A stretch of DNA of 64,000 nucleotides from Thalassotalea sp. Sam97 (GCF_041379765.1 NZ_CP166919.1:2046001-2110000); one strand, 5' to 3'; numbered from the stretch's first letter, positions 1-7,901 are shown. Numbers and translations: made by a program. Notes: generated by a model from the sequence alone, not told the origin.

Positions 1-139
1 AACTTTCATTCACTTTACCACTGTACATTTGTACAGTTATAATATATCAACTACCCTATAACTCACAAGCTCAAAATAATTGCCGTTAATACAAGCAATG
101 CTTGGTTACGTCATTTAGGCCAAACGTCTCCATTAATAT

Positions 140-652
140 TTAAACCTCATGTGCCGTGCCATTATCTTGTATAAGATCCAGCGACGCTTTAATTTCTCCA
201 TGCAGTCCACTCGTTGCTCTGATACTAACCGCAACGCTAACAGATACACTACAGGTTGCAGATGTTAATTCCCGGTCAGAATCTTCAACCCTTTTTCCAG
301 CAGACAATGGGGGTGGCGTAATCATTTCCTCGGACTGAGATGACTCGTCAACTTTTGTTTCGTCTGCTACAGGCTGCGCGTCAACTTGGTCTTTAGACTC
401 ACTTAGACATACCCGCTCCCCTTCTTCACTTTCATGGGCAGAAATAATATTTTCTCCAGGGCCATCTGCACTCACAGATTGTTTAGAAACTTTGGATGCC
501 GCATTGAGTAACTGGTTATCATCTGGCATTGATTTTAGCCAAGATCTAGCTCTTCCTTTAGAAATGCCAAAGCTCTCAAGTTCCTCTATTGATATCGCTC
601 CTGTAGCTAATAAAAGTGTCCATGCCGCTCGTTGTAAATAATCGCATTTCAT
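140..652 (-). CDS. Hypothetical protein of the integrated element
   Basis: This 170-residue protein is not recognised. The first 45 residues are helical-looking, with a possible small helix-turn-helix around ISIEELESFGISKGRARSWL. Residues 50-130 are acidic, Ser/Glu/Asp-rich and low in complexity, so probably disordered; the last 40 residues are more ordered (repeated Ser/Val, then an amphipathic stretch). There is no signal peptide or membrane segment. The ribosome binding site is weak (AGAG about 11 bases before the ATG). It points away from the integrase and lies in the same element, so it may be cargo or a regulator. Function unknown. Confidence 0.5.
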   Translation of the reverse strand: MKCDYLQRAAWTLLLATGAISIEELESFGISKGRARSWLKSMPDDNQLLNAASKVSKQSVSADGPGENIISAHESEEGERVCLSESKDQVDAQPVADETKVDESSQSEEMITPPPLSAGKRVEDSDRELTSATCSVSVSVAVSIRATSGLHGEIKASLDLIQDNGTAHEV

Positions 653-970
653 TGTATTTGTCTCTAATTAAACTCTTTTGAGCAACGTAACGCTCAAAAC
701 AATGGCGAAGTAATAGAAACACGCGATATTTTGAATAAGTTTCCCCATAGTCTGCAGATTTCTGCATAAACAAAGATTGATTAAATTTATTTGACTGAAA
801 ATATCTTTTGTAGATATCTCACCACGACAAATCCACCCGGGATAATAAACCGAGTGTAATTGGGTAAAATGGCTCTGTTATTTAAGCCTTTGAGAGTGTT
901 GCCCCACCTGAATGCGGCGGAGCAACAACTTCAAAACAAACCTCCTATTATCAAATTAAAATCATGAAGA

Positions 971-986
971 ATTGGGTCGACCCAAT
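971..986. promoter_or_regulatory. Perfect 16-bp palindrome, possible operator
   Basis: ATTGGGTCGACCCAAT is fully self-complementary. It lies in the noncoding region between the two divergent transcription units of the integrated element, where a dimeric repressor would be expected to bind. Operator function is inferred from symmetry and position only. Confidence 0.35.
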
Positions 987-1197
987 GGTGGTACATTGAT
1001 TAAACAAACACTTAAACCTTCCTCGTGATGACACCGCGGTTATCCTTATATAATCATCAGCTGTTTAAGTTTTGTGTTAATCCTTGTCCCCTCCTCCATT
1101 GAGCTTTTTGTATGCTTCCAAAATAGAAAACTCAAATAGTTTCTTTTTGCACAAAATTATTTGCGTTACGAAAGTAAATTCACACCAGCGTATTATT

Positions 1198-1390
1198 CCT
1201 CGCAGGAACCGCTACTTCCTGCGGTATAAAAAGATTTTACATTGGTTGCATTGCCTGCGATATATCGCAGAAAAATCAAATAGCTAAAAAATTTTAAAGT
1301 GGGAATGCCTGCGAGTTCTCGCAGAAAGTGATGCATGTTCAAAAGTTGCCTGAACGGCACAACGATAAAGCTCTGCGATAACCTCGCAGG
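1198..1390. repeat. Array of four TCGCAG/CTGCGA inverted repeats
   Basis: Four palindromic units share the half-site CTGCGA/TCGCAG. They are 1201-1223 (8-base arms CGCAGGAA/TTCCTGCG, 7-base loop), 1255-1270 (perfect 16-mer CTGCGATATATCGCAG), 1309-1324 (arms CTGCGA/TCGCAG, 4-base centre) and 1373-1389 (same arms, 5-base centre). Centre-to-centre distances are about 50, 54 and 65 bp. They lie 290-480 bp upstream of the HTH/integrase pair. The layout resembles cooperative operators, an excisionase or arm-type recombinase binding region, or a replication iteron set; which one cannot be told from sequence. Confidence 0.55.
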
Positions 1391-1678
1391 AAAACACTTC
1401 AGCTACGTTCACAAACTAAGAATGTCAACAGTGTTTCTGTTTTGTCCGACATTAATTTTTCGAAATTTTTTCGACCTTATTTTGCCCTGTTGAATCCTTA
1501 GATTTGACTGTTCTTAACAGATATTTAATTGAGGGAAAAAGTAAAAGCTCTTTTAATTGGCGAAAGAGTTTTTGCAATAGCTGACGAGGCTATAGCGGTT
1601 AGCTTTGTAAAACTCTGGACGAATCTGCTTTATGAGGCAGGATAATAATTAAAGATCTTAATTGTGGAGATACAATCA

Positions 1679-1966
1679 ATGCAGTTATTTACCACTGATG
1701 TAAACGAGAATTACATCACCTTAGTTGAGACCATTAATGGGCTTATCGAGCGCGTAACCTCGTTAGAGGCTCAGCTTAATAACGCTGTCCACGACCATTG
1801 GATGGTGATAGATGATGCTGCCAAGTTACTTGGTCAATCGGTGTCAGCTGTTCGGCAGCGACTAAGGCATCCCACAAAGCCGATGCCGCAAGGAAAAGTT
1901 TGGAAGCAAGATGGCAAGGGCTGTCGAATCTATGTCAATCCTAAAGCATTTAGGAAATATATGTAA
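1679..1966 (+). CDS. Small helix-turn-helix protein upstream of the integrase
   Basis: A 95-residue protein. The first third is a short coiled-coil-like helix (INGLIERVTSLEAQLNNAV). The rest looks like a winged helix-turn-helix of excisionase/AlpA type (VIDDAAKLLGQSVSAVRQRL, then a basic wing with KVWKQDGKGCRIYV). I prefer the ATG at 1679 because GGAG lies 9 bases upstream; the frame can be extended to a GTG at 1664, but that start has no ribosome binding site. The stop overlaps the integrase start by one base (TAATG), so the two are translationally coupled. Likely roles are excision control or integrase regulation (inference). Confidence 0.65.
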   Translation: MQLFTTDVNENYITLVETINGLIERVTSLEAQLNNAVHDHWMVIDDAAKLLGQSVSAVRQRLRHPTKPMPQGKVWKQDGKGCRIYVNPKAFRKYM

Positions 1967-3249
1967 TGGCCGCGTTGTCAGTACAGATAAAGCTAGCGCT
2001 CTCCAGCGCTAGCGGTATCCATGTCCGTTCCGGTAACCTTTATGTGCAATTTAAATTGCCTGATAAGGTCAAAGCTGTCCGCAAAGCTATTGGATATCCG
2101 GCAACACTTGAAAATATAGAAGCGGCAAAGCTCACCCTCGCTAATATCAAAAGGGATATAAACATTGGCTTATATAAACATGACCCAGATACTTTCTGGG
2201 AAAGACACTTTCCGACCAATACTGCTGTTCACGGTTTGGTAAATATTAGCTTGCGTGAATGTTTTGCTGAGTACAGAGAAGAAAACAGTGGTGCTTTGAC
2301 TGATCCCAGTAGTGATAAAATGACCACAGCGATTAACTGGATGAACCATTATAATTACGCAGACAAAGCCGTAAAATTTCTAACGAAAGATGTTTTAGAA
2401 AAAGTTCGCAAAAAAACTGTTGAAGGTGATAAAAAAGCAAAATTTTCTGGATGCGCGACAAGTACTGTTAACGAGTACACCAAGACCGTAAAAAAGGTCT
2501 TAGATCATGCTGTAGACAAAGGGTATATCAAGATCAACCCAGTACCGCAATTGAAAAAGCTTCCAAAGGACGATTTTAATTCCGATGCTCATGATGACGA
2601 TGTTCGCCCGTTTTCACAGGCGGAATTAGACTCTCTACTCAAAGCTATTCACGTTCACCGCATTCGACTAATGGTAACGCTATTAGCATGGACAGGAATG
2701 CGTCATGGTGAACTGAAAGCTTTAGCATGGGAGGATATAGATTTCGATGGCGGTATTATTCACGTTAAATACAATTTAACGCGCAAAGGCAAGCTCAAAG
2801 TTGCGAAAACTCAGGCAGGGATCAGAAAAATTGAAATGTTGCCTATTGTGCAAGGAGTATTGCTCGAACAATTTAAAAAGACTGGTCATGCCGAAAAACG
2901 CTTAGACGTTATTCACTACAAAAATCACAAGACTAAAGTACTGAATCGTCGTCGCGTATTTCTCCATAGAGACAATCAACCTTACCGTCGTCCAGAGGTC
3001 ACGACAAAGTCTGGCCAATGGGAGATATGGCTCAAAAAAGCGGATATCCCATATCGTCCGGCATATCAATTGCGACATACATATGCAAGTCGTTTGTTAA
3101 TGGCCAATGCCAAGCCTACTTGGTTAGCACAACAAATGGGTCATAAAGACTGGAGTATGATAAGTACTATTTACGCTAAGTGGATTCCTGCTCAAGAACC
3201 AAATTACATAAACACGCTTGCGAAAGCGCTCGGGCAAACAGCTTCTTAA
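1966..3249 (+). CDS. Tyrosine-type site-specific integrase
   Basis: A 427-residue phage-type integrase. Residues 1-75 match the arm-DNA-binding type (start GIHVRSGNLYVQFKLPDK), residues about 90-200 form the core-binding helical domain, and 205-415 the catalytic domain. Visible catalytic residues are R246 (TGMRHGELKAL), R370 (PAYQLRHTYASRLL, with Tyr in place of the first His of HxxR, as in many proteobacterial integrases), H393 (MGHKDWSM) and nucleophile Y403 (STIYAKW). It should catalyse integration and excision of the element next to ybaB. It is coupled to the preceding HTH gene and followed by a hairpin terminator. It appears intact. Confidence 0.93.
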   Translation: MAALSVQIKLALSSASGIHVRSGNLYVQFKLPDKVKAVRKAIGYPATLENIEAAKLTLANIKRDINIGLYKHDPDTFWERHFPTNTAVHGLVNISLRECFAEYREENSGALTDPSSDKMTTAINWMNHYNYADKAVKFLTKDVLEKVRKKTVEGDKKAKFSGCATSTVNEYTKTVKKVLDHAVDKGYIKINPVPQLKKLPKDDFNSDAHDDDVRPFSQAELDSLLKAIHVHRIRLMVTLLAWTGMRHGELKALAWEDIDFDGGIIHVKYNLTRKGKLKVAKTQAGIRKIEMLPIVQGVLLEQFKKTGHAEKRLDVIHYKNHKTKVLNRRRVFLHRDNQPYRRPEVTTKSGQWEIWLKKADIPYRPAYQLRHTYASRLLMANAKPTWLAQQMGHKDWSMISTIYAKWIPAQEPNYINTLAKALGQTAS

Positions 3250-3277
3250 CTTAATAAACAATTAGTACTAAAAGCAA

Positions 3278-3304
3278 AAAGCTCAGACAATAGGTCTGAG
3301 CTTT
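3278..3304 (+). terminator. Rho-independent terminator after the integrase
   Basis: An 11-bp perfect stem AAAGCTCAGAC / GTCTGAGCTTT with a 5-base loop lies 29 bases after the integrase stop. The trailing T run is short. Confidence 0.7.
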
Positions 3305-3388
3305 CGTAATTTGCCTGCTTCTTTTGTCCCACGCTTGTCCCATGGAACAAAAAAAGACAAAATTCTTAGGAATTTCAGTATTTTATAT

Positions 3389-3715
3389 CTAGAACGGCAT
3401 TTTCATGCCTGGTGGCATTTGCATGCCGCCGGTTACCGCCGCCATTTTTTCTTTCGATGTTTCTTCTACACGGCGTACCGCATCGTTAAATGCTGCAGCC
3501 ACTAAGTCTTCAACCATGTCTTTGTCGTCTTCCATTAAGCTCTCGTCAATTTCAACACGACGTACATTGTGGTTACCAGCCATAGTTACTTTTACCATGC
3601 CAGCGCCGGCTTCACCGGTGACTTCCATGTTAGCAATCTCTTCTTGCGCTTTTTGCATTTTCGCTTGCATTTGTTGGGCTTGCTTCATGATATTGCCCAT
3701 GCCGCCTTTAAACAT
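3389..3715 (-). CDS. ybaB: YbaB/EbfC family nucleoid-associated protein
   Basis: A 108-residue small DNA-binding protein that forms a tweezer-like dimer. The sequence follows the E. coli protein nearly throughout: N-terminal FKGGMGNIMKQAQQMQAKM, the EVTGEAGAGMVKV core, RRVEIDESLMEDDKDMVEDL, and the Met/Pro-rich tail ending KMPF. The frame extends four codons to a TTG at 3727, but the ATG at 3715 has GGAG 8 bases upstream and matches family length, so it is preferred. It lies downstream of dnaX on the same strand, the conserved dnaX-ybaB pairing. The usual next gene recR is absent here; the integrated element begins 80 bases away. Confidence 0.95.
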   Translation of the reverse strand: MFKGGMGNIMKQAQQMQAKMQKAQEEIANMEVTGEAGAGMVKVTMAGNHNVRRVEIDESLMEDDKDMVEDLVAAAFNDAVRRVEETSKEKMAAVTGGMQMPPGMKMPF

Positions 3716-3857
3716 CTTACTCTCCAATATGCTTGAATATCTCGCCTATTATACCCTGATTTGGCTACAAACGGCGTACTAATTTAATCATTTATATGGT
3801 GCCAACAAGCCTATTATCAACACCGATAAAAATATTTATCTGCTCATATCCGATTTT

Positions 3858-6257
3858 TTACAGTGGCACAACCGAGTTTTCATCAACAAACGCCGCAAAC
3901 TCTTGCTGTAACGTTCGCACTAATTCGTCGCTAGCGATTACCTGTTTTGCCCAATTTAAGCGGATGTCATTAATAATGTGCTGAATGGCAAGTGGCGTAA
4001 ACTGCGGTTGTTCTATACCGTTAATTGTCACCTGACATGGACGCTGCTTGAGCTGGCTATAACTATCTACAATCGCTTGATACGCCGCTTTCGAGTTAAG
4101 GTGTGCCCATTGATTATCTACGTGAATAATCAAATGCTCATCAGTAGATTGACTATCTAACAGTGAGTTCAGCGCTAATTGCCTGACGCGTCCTGTCAAG
4201 CTCATGGCATCAATCATATGTGCCCAGGTATCTACTTGATTGGCATCCCGAATCAAGGTCGGATCAATATCATTGGCATTAAACTCGCTAGAGTGTTTTA
4301 GTACTGGTTGCTGATATACCGCTTGCTGGTTGTTCCGGTTTGGTGCCTGATGAGTCGGAGTTTTATCGTCTACCGTAGTCTGCTCTGACGGTGGCGTATT
4401 ACTCGGCACATGCGACATATTCTGCTCAACTAACAGCTTGTTGTCAGCGCTTAGTTCAGGCTGAGATGTTTGACTATTAGCTTCACGCTCAGTCAATGGT
4501 AAATCAGCGCTTGCAGTCTTATCGCCGTCTGTTTGCGCAGCATTTGCTTCGTAAGTCGGCGCTGTCGAGCTAGCAGGTTGCGGCTCTTGAGGTTCAATCG
4601 CCTTCGCTGTTGGGGTTAGCGACTTTTTTACACTACCCTCCGCGGCTTTTTTTTTGCTGCGAAGTAAATTGCGTGTCGCTACCATCTTTGCTAATTCAGG
4701 GCTTAAGCCACCCTCACCCGCACTGCTTTCAGCTTGTGGCGACTCTTGTAACGGCTGTTGCGATTGCTCGCTAGCTACATTAGCTTGACTGGATGCTTGT
4801 TGTTTTTGCACTGACGCCATCGCTTCAAGCTGCTCTTGTTCGGCCATTAAGGCGCGTTCATCAGTTGCTTGATTACGATCGATAAACACATTGGCCTTTG
4901 ATGGTGTGTTTGACGCTTGGTTCGACGATGCAACATCAGGCAATTCTGACTCTACCGCTTCAGCTTGCACATCAGTGCTTGGCTGGCTCACATCAGGAGC
5001 TTGTTGCGGGATTTGCGTCGTGTCTTGGCCCTTAGTGTCTTGGGGGGTGCTTTGTTTACTCGTTGTCGTACGTGGCGTTACGGCTACATGAGCGATAGCA
5101 CTTTCGCTATCACTTACATTGGTCACCGCCGATAAAGGTGTGTTTTGTGGAACAGAAATCGTATCTGCAATCGACGCCGGCTTAAACGCTAGCATTCGCA
5201 ACAAAATCATATCAAAGCCGGCTTGTTCATCGCCAGCATAGGCGATGTCTTTACGACCATTAACGACAATTTGATAATACAATTGCACGTCTTCTGGTGC
5301 CATAGACTTGGCAAACTTGTCTATAAGTTGACGTTTTTGTTCATCTAGATCAACGCCATTTGGCACCAATTGGTACAGCGCCACTTGGTGCAACAGTTGG
5401 ACAAGTTGAGCTAGTAAATTATGGTAGCTTGGCGCATAACTGGCGATATGCTGGCTAAGGTTTAATAACTCTTGCGGATCTTGCTTAATCAAAGCAATAA
5501 GTATTTTATATACCCAGTTTTGATCAACGCCACCAAGCATCTGCAAGACATTGTCACTAACAATATGACCTTGCCCTTGAGCTATCGCTTGATCCGTTAA
5601 ACTTAGGCAGTCACGCATTGAACCACGAGCAGCTTTAGACAATAGCGCAATAGACGCATCGTCATAGGTAACAGACTCCGCATCAAGAATTTGGCTCAGC
5701 TTTTCAGTGATTTGCTGTTGCGTAAGTGCTTTTAAGTGAAATTGCAAACAACGAGAAAGTACGGTAATCGGCAATTTTTGCGGATCGGTCGTCGCAAGGA
5801 TGAACTTAACGTGCTCTGGCGGTTCTTCCAGTGTTTTTAGTAGGGCGTTGAAACTGCTTTTTGATAACATATGGACTTCGTCAATAAGGTAAACCTTATA
5901 ACGACCACGCGTTGGTGCATATTGAACGTTATCTAAAATTTCCCGGGTGTCATCAACCTTGGTGCGAGATGCTGCATCGACCTCTAATAGATCGACAAAA
6001 CGGCCAGCATCGATGTCTTGACAAACATCACACTGACCGCAGGGTGTAGCAGTCACCCCTTGCTGACAATTAAGACTTTTAGCAAATATACGAGCGATGG
6101 TGGTTTTACCCACGCCACGAGTACCGGTAAATAAATACGCATGATGCAGTCGCTGCTGACTTAATGCGTTGGTCAATACGGTCACTACGTGTTGTTGTCC
6201 GATCAGCTCGGAAAAATCTTTAGGTCGCCACTTTCGCGCCAGAACCTGATAACTCAT
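3858..6257 (-). CDS. dnaX: DNA polymerase III subunits tau and gamma (clamp loader)
   Basis: A 799-residue clamp-loader ATPase. The N-terminal AAA+ module is canonical: YQVLARKWRPKDFSELIGQ, Walker A GTRGVGKT, a zinc module CGQCDVCQ, Walker B LIDEVHML, sensor 1 ATTDPQKLP, SRC motif LSRCLQF, and sensor 2 GSMRDCLS. Domain III ends near residue 370. A long Gln/Ser/Thr/Pro-rich linker (about 380-650, much longer than in E. coli) precedes the C-terminal tau domain that binds DnaB and Pol III alpha. The linker holds an A9 run and an A-AAA-AAG heptamer that could yield a gamma form of about 540-555 residues. It is flanked by apt upstream and ybaB downstream, all on the minus strand. Confidence 0.97.
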   Translation of the reverse strand: MSYQVLARKWRPKDFSELIGQQHVVTVLTNALSQQRLHHAYLFTGTRGVGKTTIARIFAKSLNCQQGVTATPCGQCDVCQDIDAGRFVDLLEVDAASRTKVDDTREILDNVQYAPTRGRYKVYLIDEVHMLSKSSFNALLKTLEEPPEHVKFILATTDPQKLPITVLSRCLQFHLKALTQQQITEKLSQILDAESVTYDDASIALLSKAARGSMRDCLSLTDQAIAQGQGHIVSDNVLQMLGGVDQNWVYKILIALIKQDPQELLNLSQHIASYAPSYHNLLAQLVQLLHQVALYQLVPNGVDLDEQKRQLIDKFAKSMAPEDVQLYYQIVVNGRKDIAYAGDEQAGFDMILLRMLAFKPASIADTISVPQNTPLSAVTNVSDSESAIAHVAVTPRTTTSKQSTPQDTKGQDTTQIPQQAPDVSQPSTDVQAEAVESELPDVASSNQASNTPSKANVFIDRNQATDERALMAEQEQLEAMASVQKQQASSQANVASEQSQQPLQESPQAESSAGEGGLSPELAKMVATRNLLRSKKKAAEGSVKKSLTPTAKAIEPQEPQPASSTAPTYEANAAQTDGDKTASADLPLTEREANSQTSQPELSADNKLLVEQNMSHVPSNTPPSEQTTVDDKTPTHQAPNRNNQQAVYQQPVLKHSSEFNANDIDPTLIRDANQVDTWAHMIDAMSLTGRVRQLALNSLLDSQSTDEHLIIHVDNQWAHLNSKAAYQAIVDSYSQLKQRPCQVTINGIEQPQFTPLAIQHIINDIRLNWAKQVIASDELVRTLQQEFAAFVDENSVVPL
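4604..4655 (-). promoter_or_regulatory. Candidate programmed frameshift or slippage sites in dnaX
   Basis: Two slippery sites lie 18 bases apart in the tau linker. The first is a run of nine A (4647-4655, Lys535-537); a -1 shift gives four residues and then TAG. The second is A AAA AAG (4623-4629) in the same codon phase as the E. coli dnaX heptamer; a -1 shift gives nine residues and then TGA. A Shine-Dalgarno-like GGAGGG (4636-4641) lies 6 bases upstream of the heptamer. A weak 5-bp stem (TCGCT/AGCGA) follows it directly. The layout parallels E. coli (ribosomal frameshift) and Thermus (A9 transcriptional slippage). Confidence 0.6.
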
Positions 6258-6310
6258 GGTATAAATGCCTTATGAACTTATTGTTATTGTCAGCAGTAAG
6301 GGATGCTGTT

Positions 6311-6329
6311 GCGCTGAGTTACGCAGCGC
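6311..6329 (-). other. Hairpin between apt and dnaX
   Basis: A 6-bp perfect stem GCGCTG/CAGCGC with a 7-base loop lies in the 75-base gap between apt and dnaX. There is no T run, so it is more likely an intercistronic processing or stability hairpin than a terminator. Low certainty. Confidence 0.3.
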
Positions 6330-6332
6330 GTA

Positions 6333-6881
6333 TTATTCGTCGTCTGAGTAATTTACCATGGCATAAACGTTAACGTTAAGGTTATTTAAACGTTCATGAC
6401 CTTTTAAGTCAGGTAAGCCAATGATAAATGCGGCGTCTGTGACGGTAGCACCCACATTTCGAATTAAATGGGTTGTCGCTTCAATGGTGCCGCCTGTCGC
6501 TAATAGATCGTCGATCATCAATACTTTATCTTCAGGAACTAAGGCATCTTGATGAATTTCTAACGTATCCTGTCCGTACTCTAAATCGTAAGTTTGACTA
6601 AAGGTGGCCCTAGGTAACTTACCTGGCTTGCGCACTGGAACAAAACCAACCCCTAGCTCTAACGCTAATGGTGCACCAAATAAAAAACCACGAGCTTCGG
6701 TACCAACGACTTTGGTAATACCTTGGTTTTGAAATTTTTGTTTCAAATGTTCAATACAAAATTGAAACGCCTTGGCATCATCTAAGATCCCCGTGATGTC
6801 ACGGAACATAATGCCATCGATAGGGTAATCCGGCACGTTCTTAATAATGCTCTTTAAATAGATAATCTCTTGTTCAGTCAT
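6333..6881 (-). CDS. apt: Adenine phosphoribosyltransferase
   Basis: A 182-residue cytoplasmic purine-salvage enzyme converting adenine and PRPP to AMP and pyrophosphate. Diagnostic sequences are the N-terminal IKNVPDYPIDGIMFRDIT segment, VVGTEARGFLFGAPLALELG, the flexible-loop region KPGKLPRATFSQTYDLEYG, and the PRPP-binding motif VLMIDDLLATGGT. Length is normal for the family. It lies 75 bases upstream of dnaX on the same strand, a common apt-dnaX arrangement in gammaproteobacteria, so co-transcription is likely. Confidence 0.97.
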   Translation of the reverse strand: MTEQEIIYLKSIIKNVPDYPIDGIMFRDITGILDDAKAFQFCIEHLKQKFQNQGITKVVGTEARGFLFGAPLALELGVGFVPVRKPGKLPRATFSQTYDLEYGQDTLEIHQDALVPEDKVLMIDDLLATGGTIEATTHLIRNVGATVTDAAFIIGLPDLKGHERLNNLNVNVYAMVNYSDDE

Positions 6882-7021
6882 AGATCAACAGTCTCAAATT
6901 GTTTGCTTAAAGGATAATAGATTTACCCATTTTTTTATAGTCTTATTCGCCATTGGCTAGCGATAATTACAAAACTTAACGTTAAAGTTTCATAAGTTAA
7001 TAAATTTTGCCTACAAAATGT

Positions 7022-7050
7022 AAAAAGCCCGAGCAACGCCCGAGCTTTTT
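7022..7050 (-). terminator. Rho-independent terminator after the response regulator
   Basis: Read on the minus strand, a 13-bp stem (AAAAAGC start, GCUUUUU end, two G-U pairs) closes a GUU loop and ends in five U. It lies 32 bases after the receiver-domain gene and can also act on the plus strand. Confidence 0.8.
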
Positions 7051-7081
7051 AACAGATTCGTATCACTGAGTGGCAAATTAC

Positions 7082-7465
7082 TTAAGCAATCTTGCTCGAC
7101 TCTTCAAGTAACGAATAGATCACCCCGATAAAAACCTCATCTTCGATGGGTTTGCATATCAAGGTATCGGCAAATTGTACTTCAGGTAACTGCTCTACCG
7201 AGCGCAAGTCTTGAGTTGACATAAATACCGTAAACGCTGGCTTATGCACTGTTAACTGCGATATGTTTTTGAGTAACTGGCGACCGTCCATTAGCGGCAT
7301 TAAATGGTCAATAATACAGATGTCATAAACATGCTGCTGTACTTTATTAAACGCATCTAAACCATTACTTGCGGTTGTAACATCAAAACCATGCTCAGTT
7401 AAAACCCGCTGCAATTGCTTTGCAACGCTTGGATTATCTTCAACTAACAAAACATGCAAACTCAT
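7082..7465 (-). CDS. Single-domain response regulator (CheY-like receiver)
   Basis: A 127-residue protein consisting only of a receiver domain. The acidic pair sits in LLVEDNPSV, the phospho-acceptor is D53 (CIIDHLMPLMDG), Ser/Thr is in FMSTQD, and the conserved Lys is in LICKPIED. With no output domain, it should signal by protein-protein contact, like CheY or a phosphorelay intermediate. No histidine kinase or chemotaxis gene is nearby, so its partner must be elsewhere. The start has a good AAGGAG ribosome binding site and a strong terminator follows, so it is probably monocistronic. Confidence 0.88.
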   Translation of the reverse strand: MSLHVLLVEDNPSVAKQLQRVLTEHGFDVTTASNGLDAFNKVQQHVYDICIIDHLMPLMDGRQLLKNISQLTVHKPAFTVFMSTQDLRSVEQLPEVQFADTLICKPIEDEVFIGVIYSLLEESSKIA

Positions 7466-7506
7466 CGAATACTCCTTATCGATAACAATCTGCGCAAATC
7501 AAATGA

Positions 7507-7623
7507 TTATAAGAAAGTGTACCAGCCCATTAGCATCGGCAATAATGGCATTGCAACTAATGTTACTAATGCAGCAAACAGGTGGCGTTTAGAAGATTGT
7601 TCTTTAAAATTATCGTGTGACAT
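7507..7623 (-). CDS. 38-residue single-span membrane protein under a putative FNR box
   Basis: A short protein starting MSHDNFKEQSSKRH with one hydrophobic span of about 22 residues (FAALVTLVAMPLLPMLMGWY). The longer open frame to 7692 is unlikely, because the ATG at 7623 is preceded by GGAGAG at good spacing. A perfect FNR-type site, TTGATACAGATCAA, is centred about 62 bases upstream of the start. A charged N-terminus plus one proline-containing span is reminiscent of small accessory subunits of respiratory complexes (NapE/TorE, CydX type), but no such complex is encoded nearby. Coding status is supported by the RBS and context; function is unknown. Confidence 0.6.
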   Translation of the reverse strand: MSHDNFKEQSSKRHLFAALVTLVAMPLLPMLMGWYTFL

Positions 7624-7678
7624 TATACTGCTCTCCGTCAAAAATCTCTGCGCGGATAATACACGATTCAAAAAAACT

Positions 7679-7692
7679 TTGATACAGATCAA
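7679..7692. promoter_or_regulatory. FNR/Anr-type binding site
   Basis: TTGATACAGATCAA matches the full FNR consensus TTGAT-N4-ATCAA. It lies upstream of the 38-residue membrane protein and about 190 bases downstream of the HvfA-like gene's terminator. Its spacing from the small gene suits an activator site. Confidence 0.65.
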
Positions 7693-7883
7693 AAAAAATT
7701 ATTTTCGTATTTAACATATGACTAACAACGAGATTACTCCGTATTGTTAACAAGCCTTGGTATTAAAACAATTAACACCCAAAAAATTCCGGCACAAGAC
7801 TTACATAATATCAATTAACGGGAAGGGTTTGGCTTAGTCGACAAAGTACGTATGTTTCATTATATATGCATTGGCGCATAAAA

Positions 7884-7901
7884 AACCGGCTTACGCCGGT
7901 T
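7884..7901 (-). terminator. Rho-independent terminator after the HvfA-like gene
   Basis: On the minus strand the stem AACCGGC / GCCGGTT with a 4-base loop runs into a T run (GGTTTTTTAT). It lies 26 bases after the stop of the cysteine-repeat gene. Confidence 0.8.

Larger units (their letters stand above)
653..1678. other. Noncoding control region of the integrated element
   Basis: About 1 kb without a convincing gene. It separates the leftward hypothetical protein from the rightward HTH/integrase pair, so it should hold divergent promoters. It contains a perfect 16-bp palindrome (971-986) and four inverted repeats built on CTGCGA/TCGCAG (1198-1390), annotated separately. An open frame at 1084-1287 has neither a good ribosome binding site nor protein-like composition and is not called. 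The last 280 bases before the HTH gene are AT-rich and promoter-like, but I cannot fix a start point. Confidence 0.5.
1..3388. mobile_element. Right end of an integrated genetic element next to ybaB
   Basis: The stretch contains a tyrosine integrase, a small helix-turn-helix protein just upstream of it, a palindrome array and a hypothetical protein, and it stops where ybaB begins. In related gammaproteobacteria ybaB is normally followed by recR (established knowledge); here the integrase cassette occupies that place. I infer an insertion just beyond the ybaB stop codon, with the attachment core somewhere in 3305-3388. The left end lies outside the window, so size and type (phage, island or ICE) are unknown. 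No tRNA gene was found that could serve as the att site. Confidence 0.6.

Noticed and set aside
576..773. 65-codon minus-strand frame upstream of the hypothetical protein
   Set aside because: Overlaps the better-supported 170-residue gene and lacks a ribosome binding site.
1084..1287. 67-codon open frame in the integrated element
   Set aside because: No ribosome binding site, unusual composition, and it overlaps the palindrome array.
3300..3400. tRNA or tmRNA gene as attachment site
   Set aside because: No T-arm, acceptor stem or SsrA-like sequence could be found; the site seems to be plain intergenic DNA after ybaB.
3405..3782. 125-codon plus-strand frame opposite ybaB
   Set aside because: Shadow of the conserved ybaB gene.
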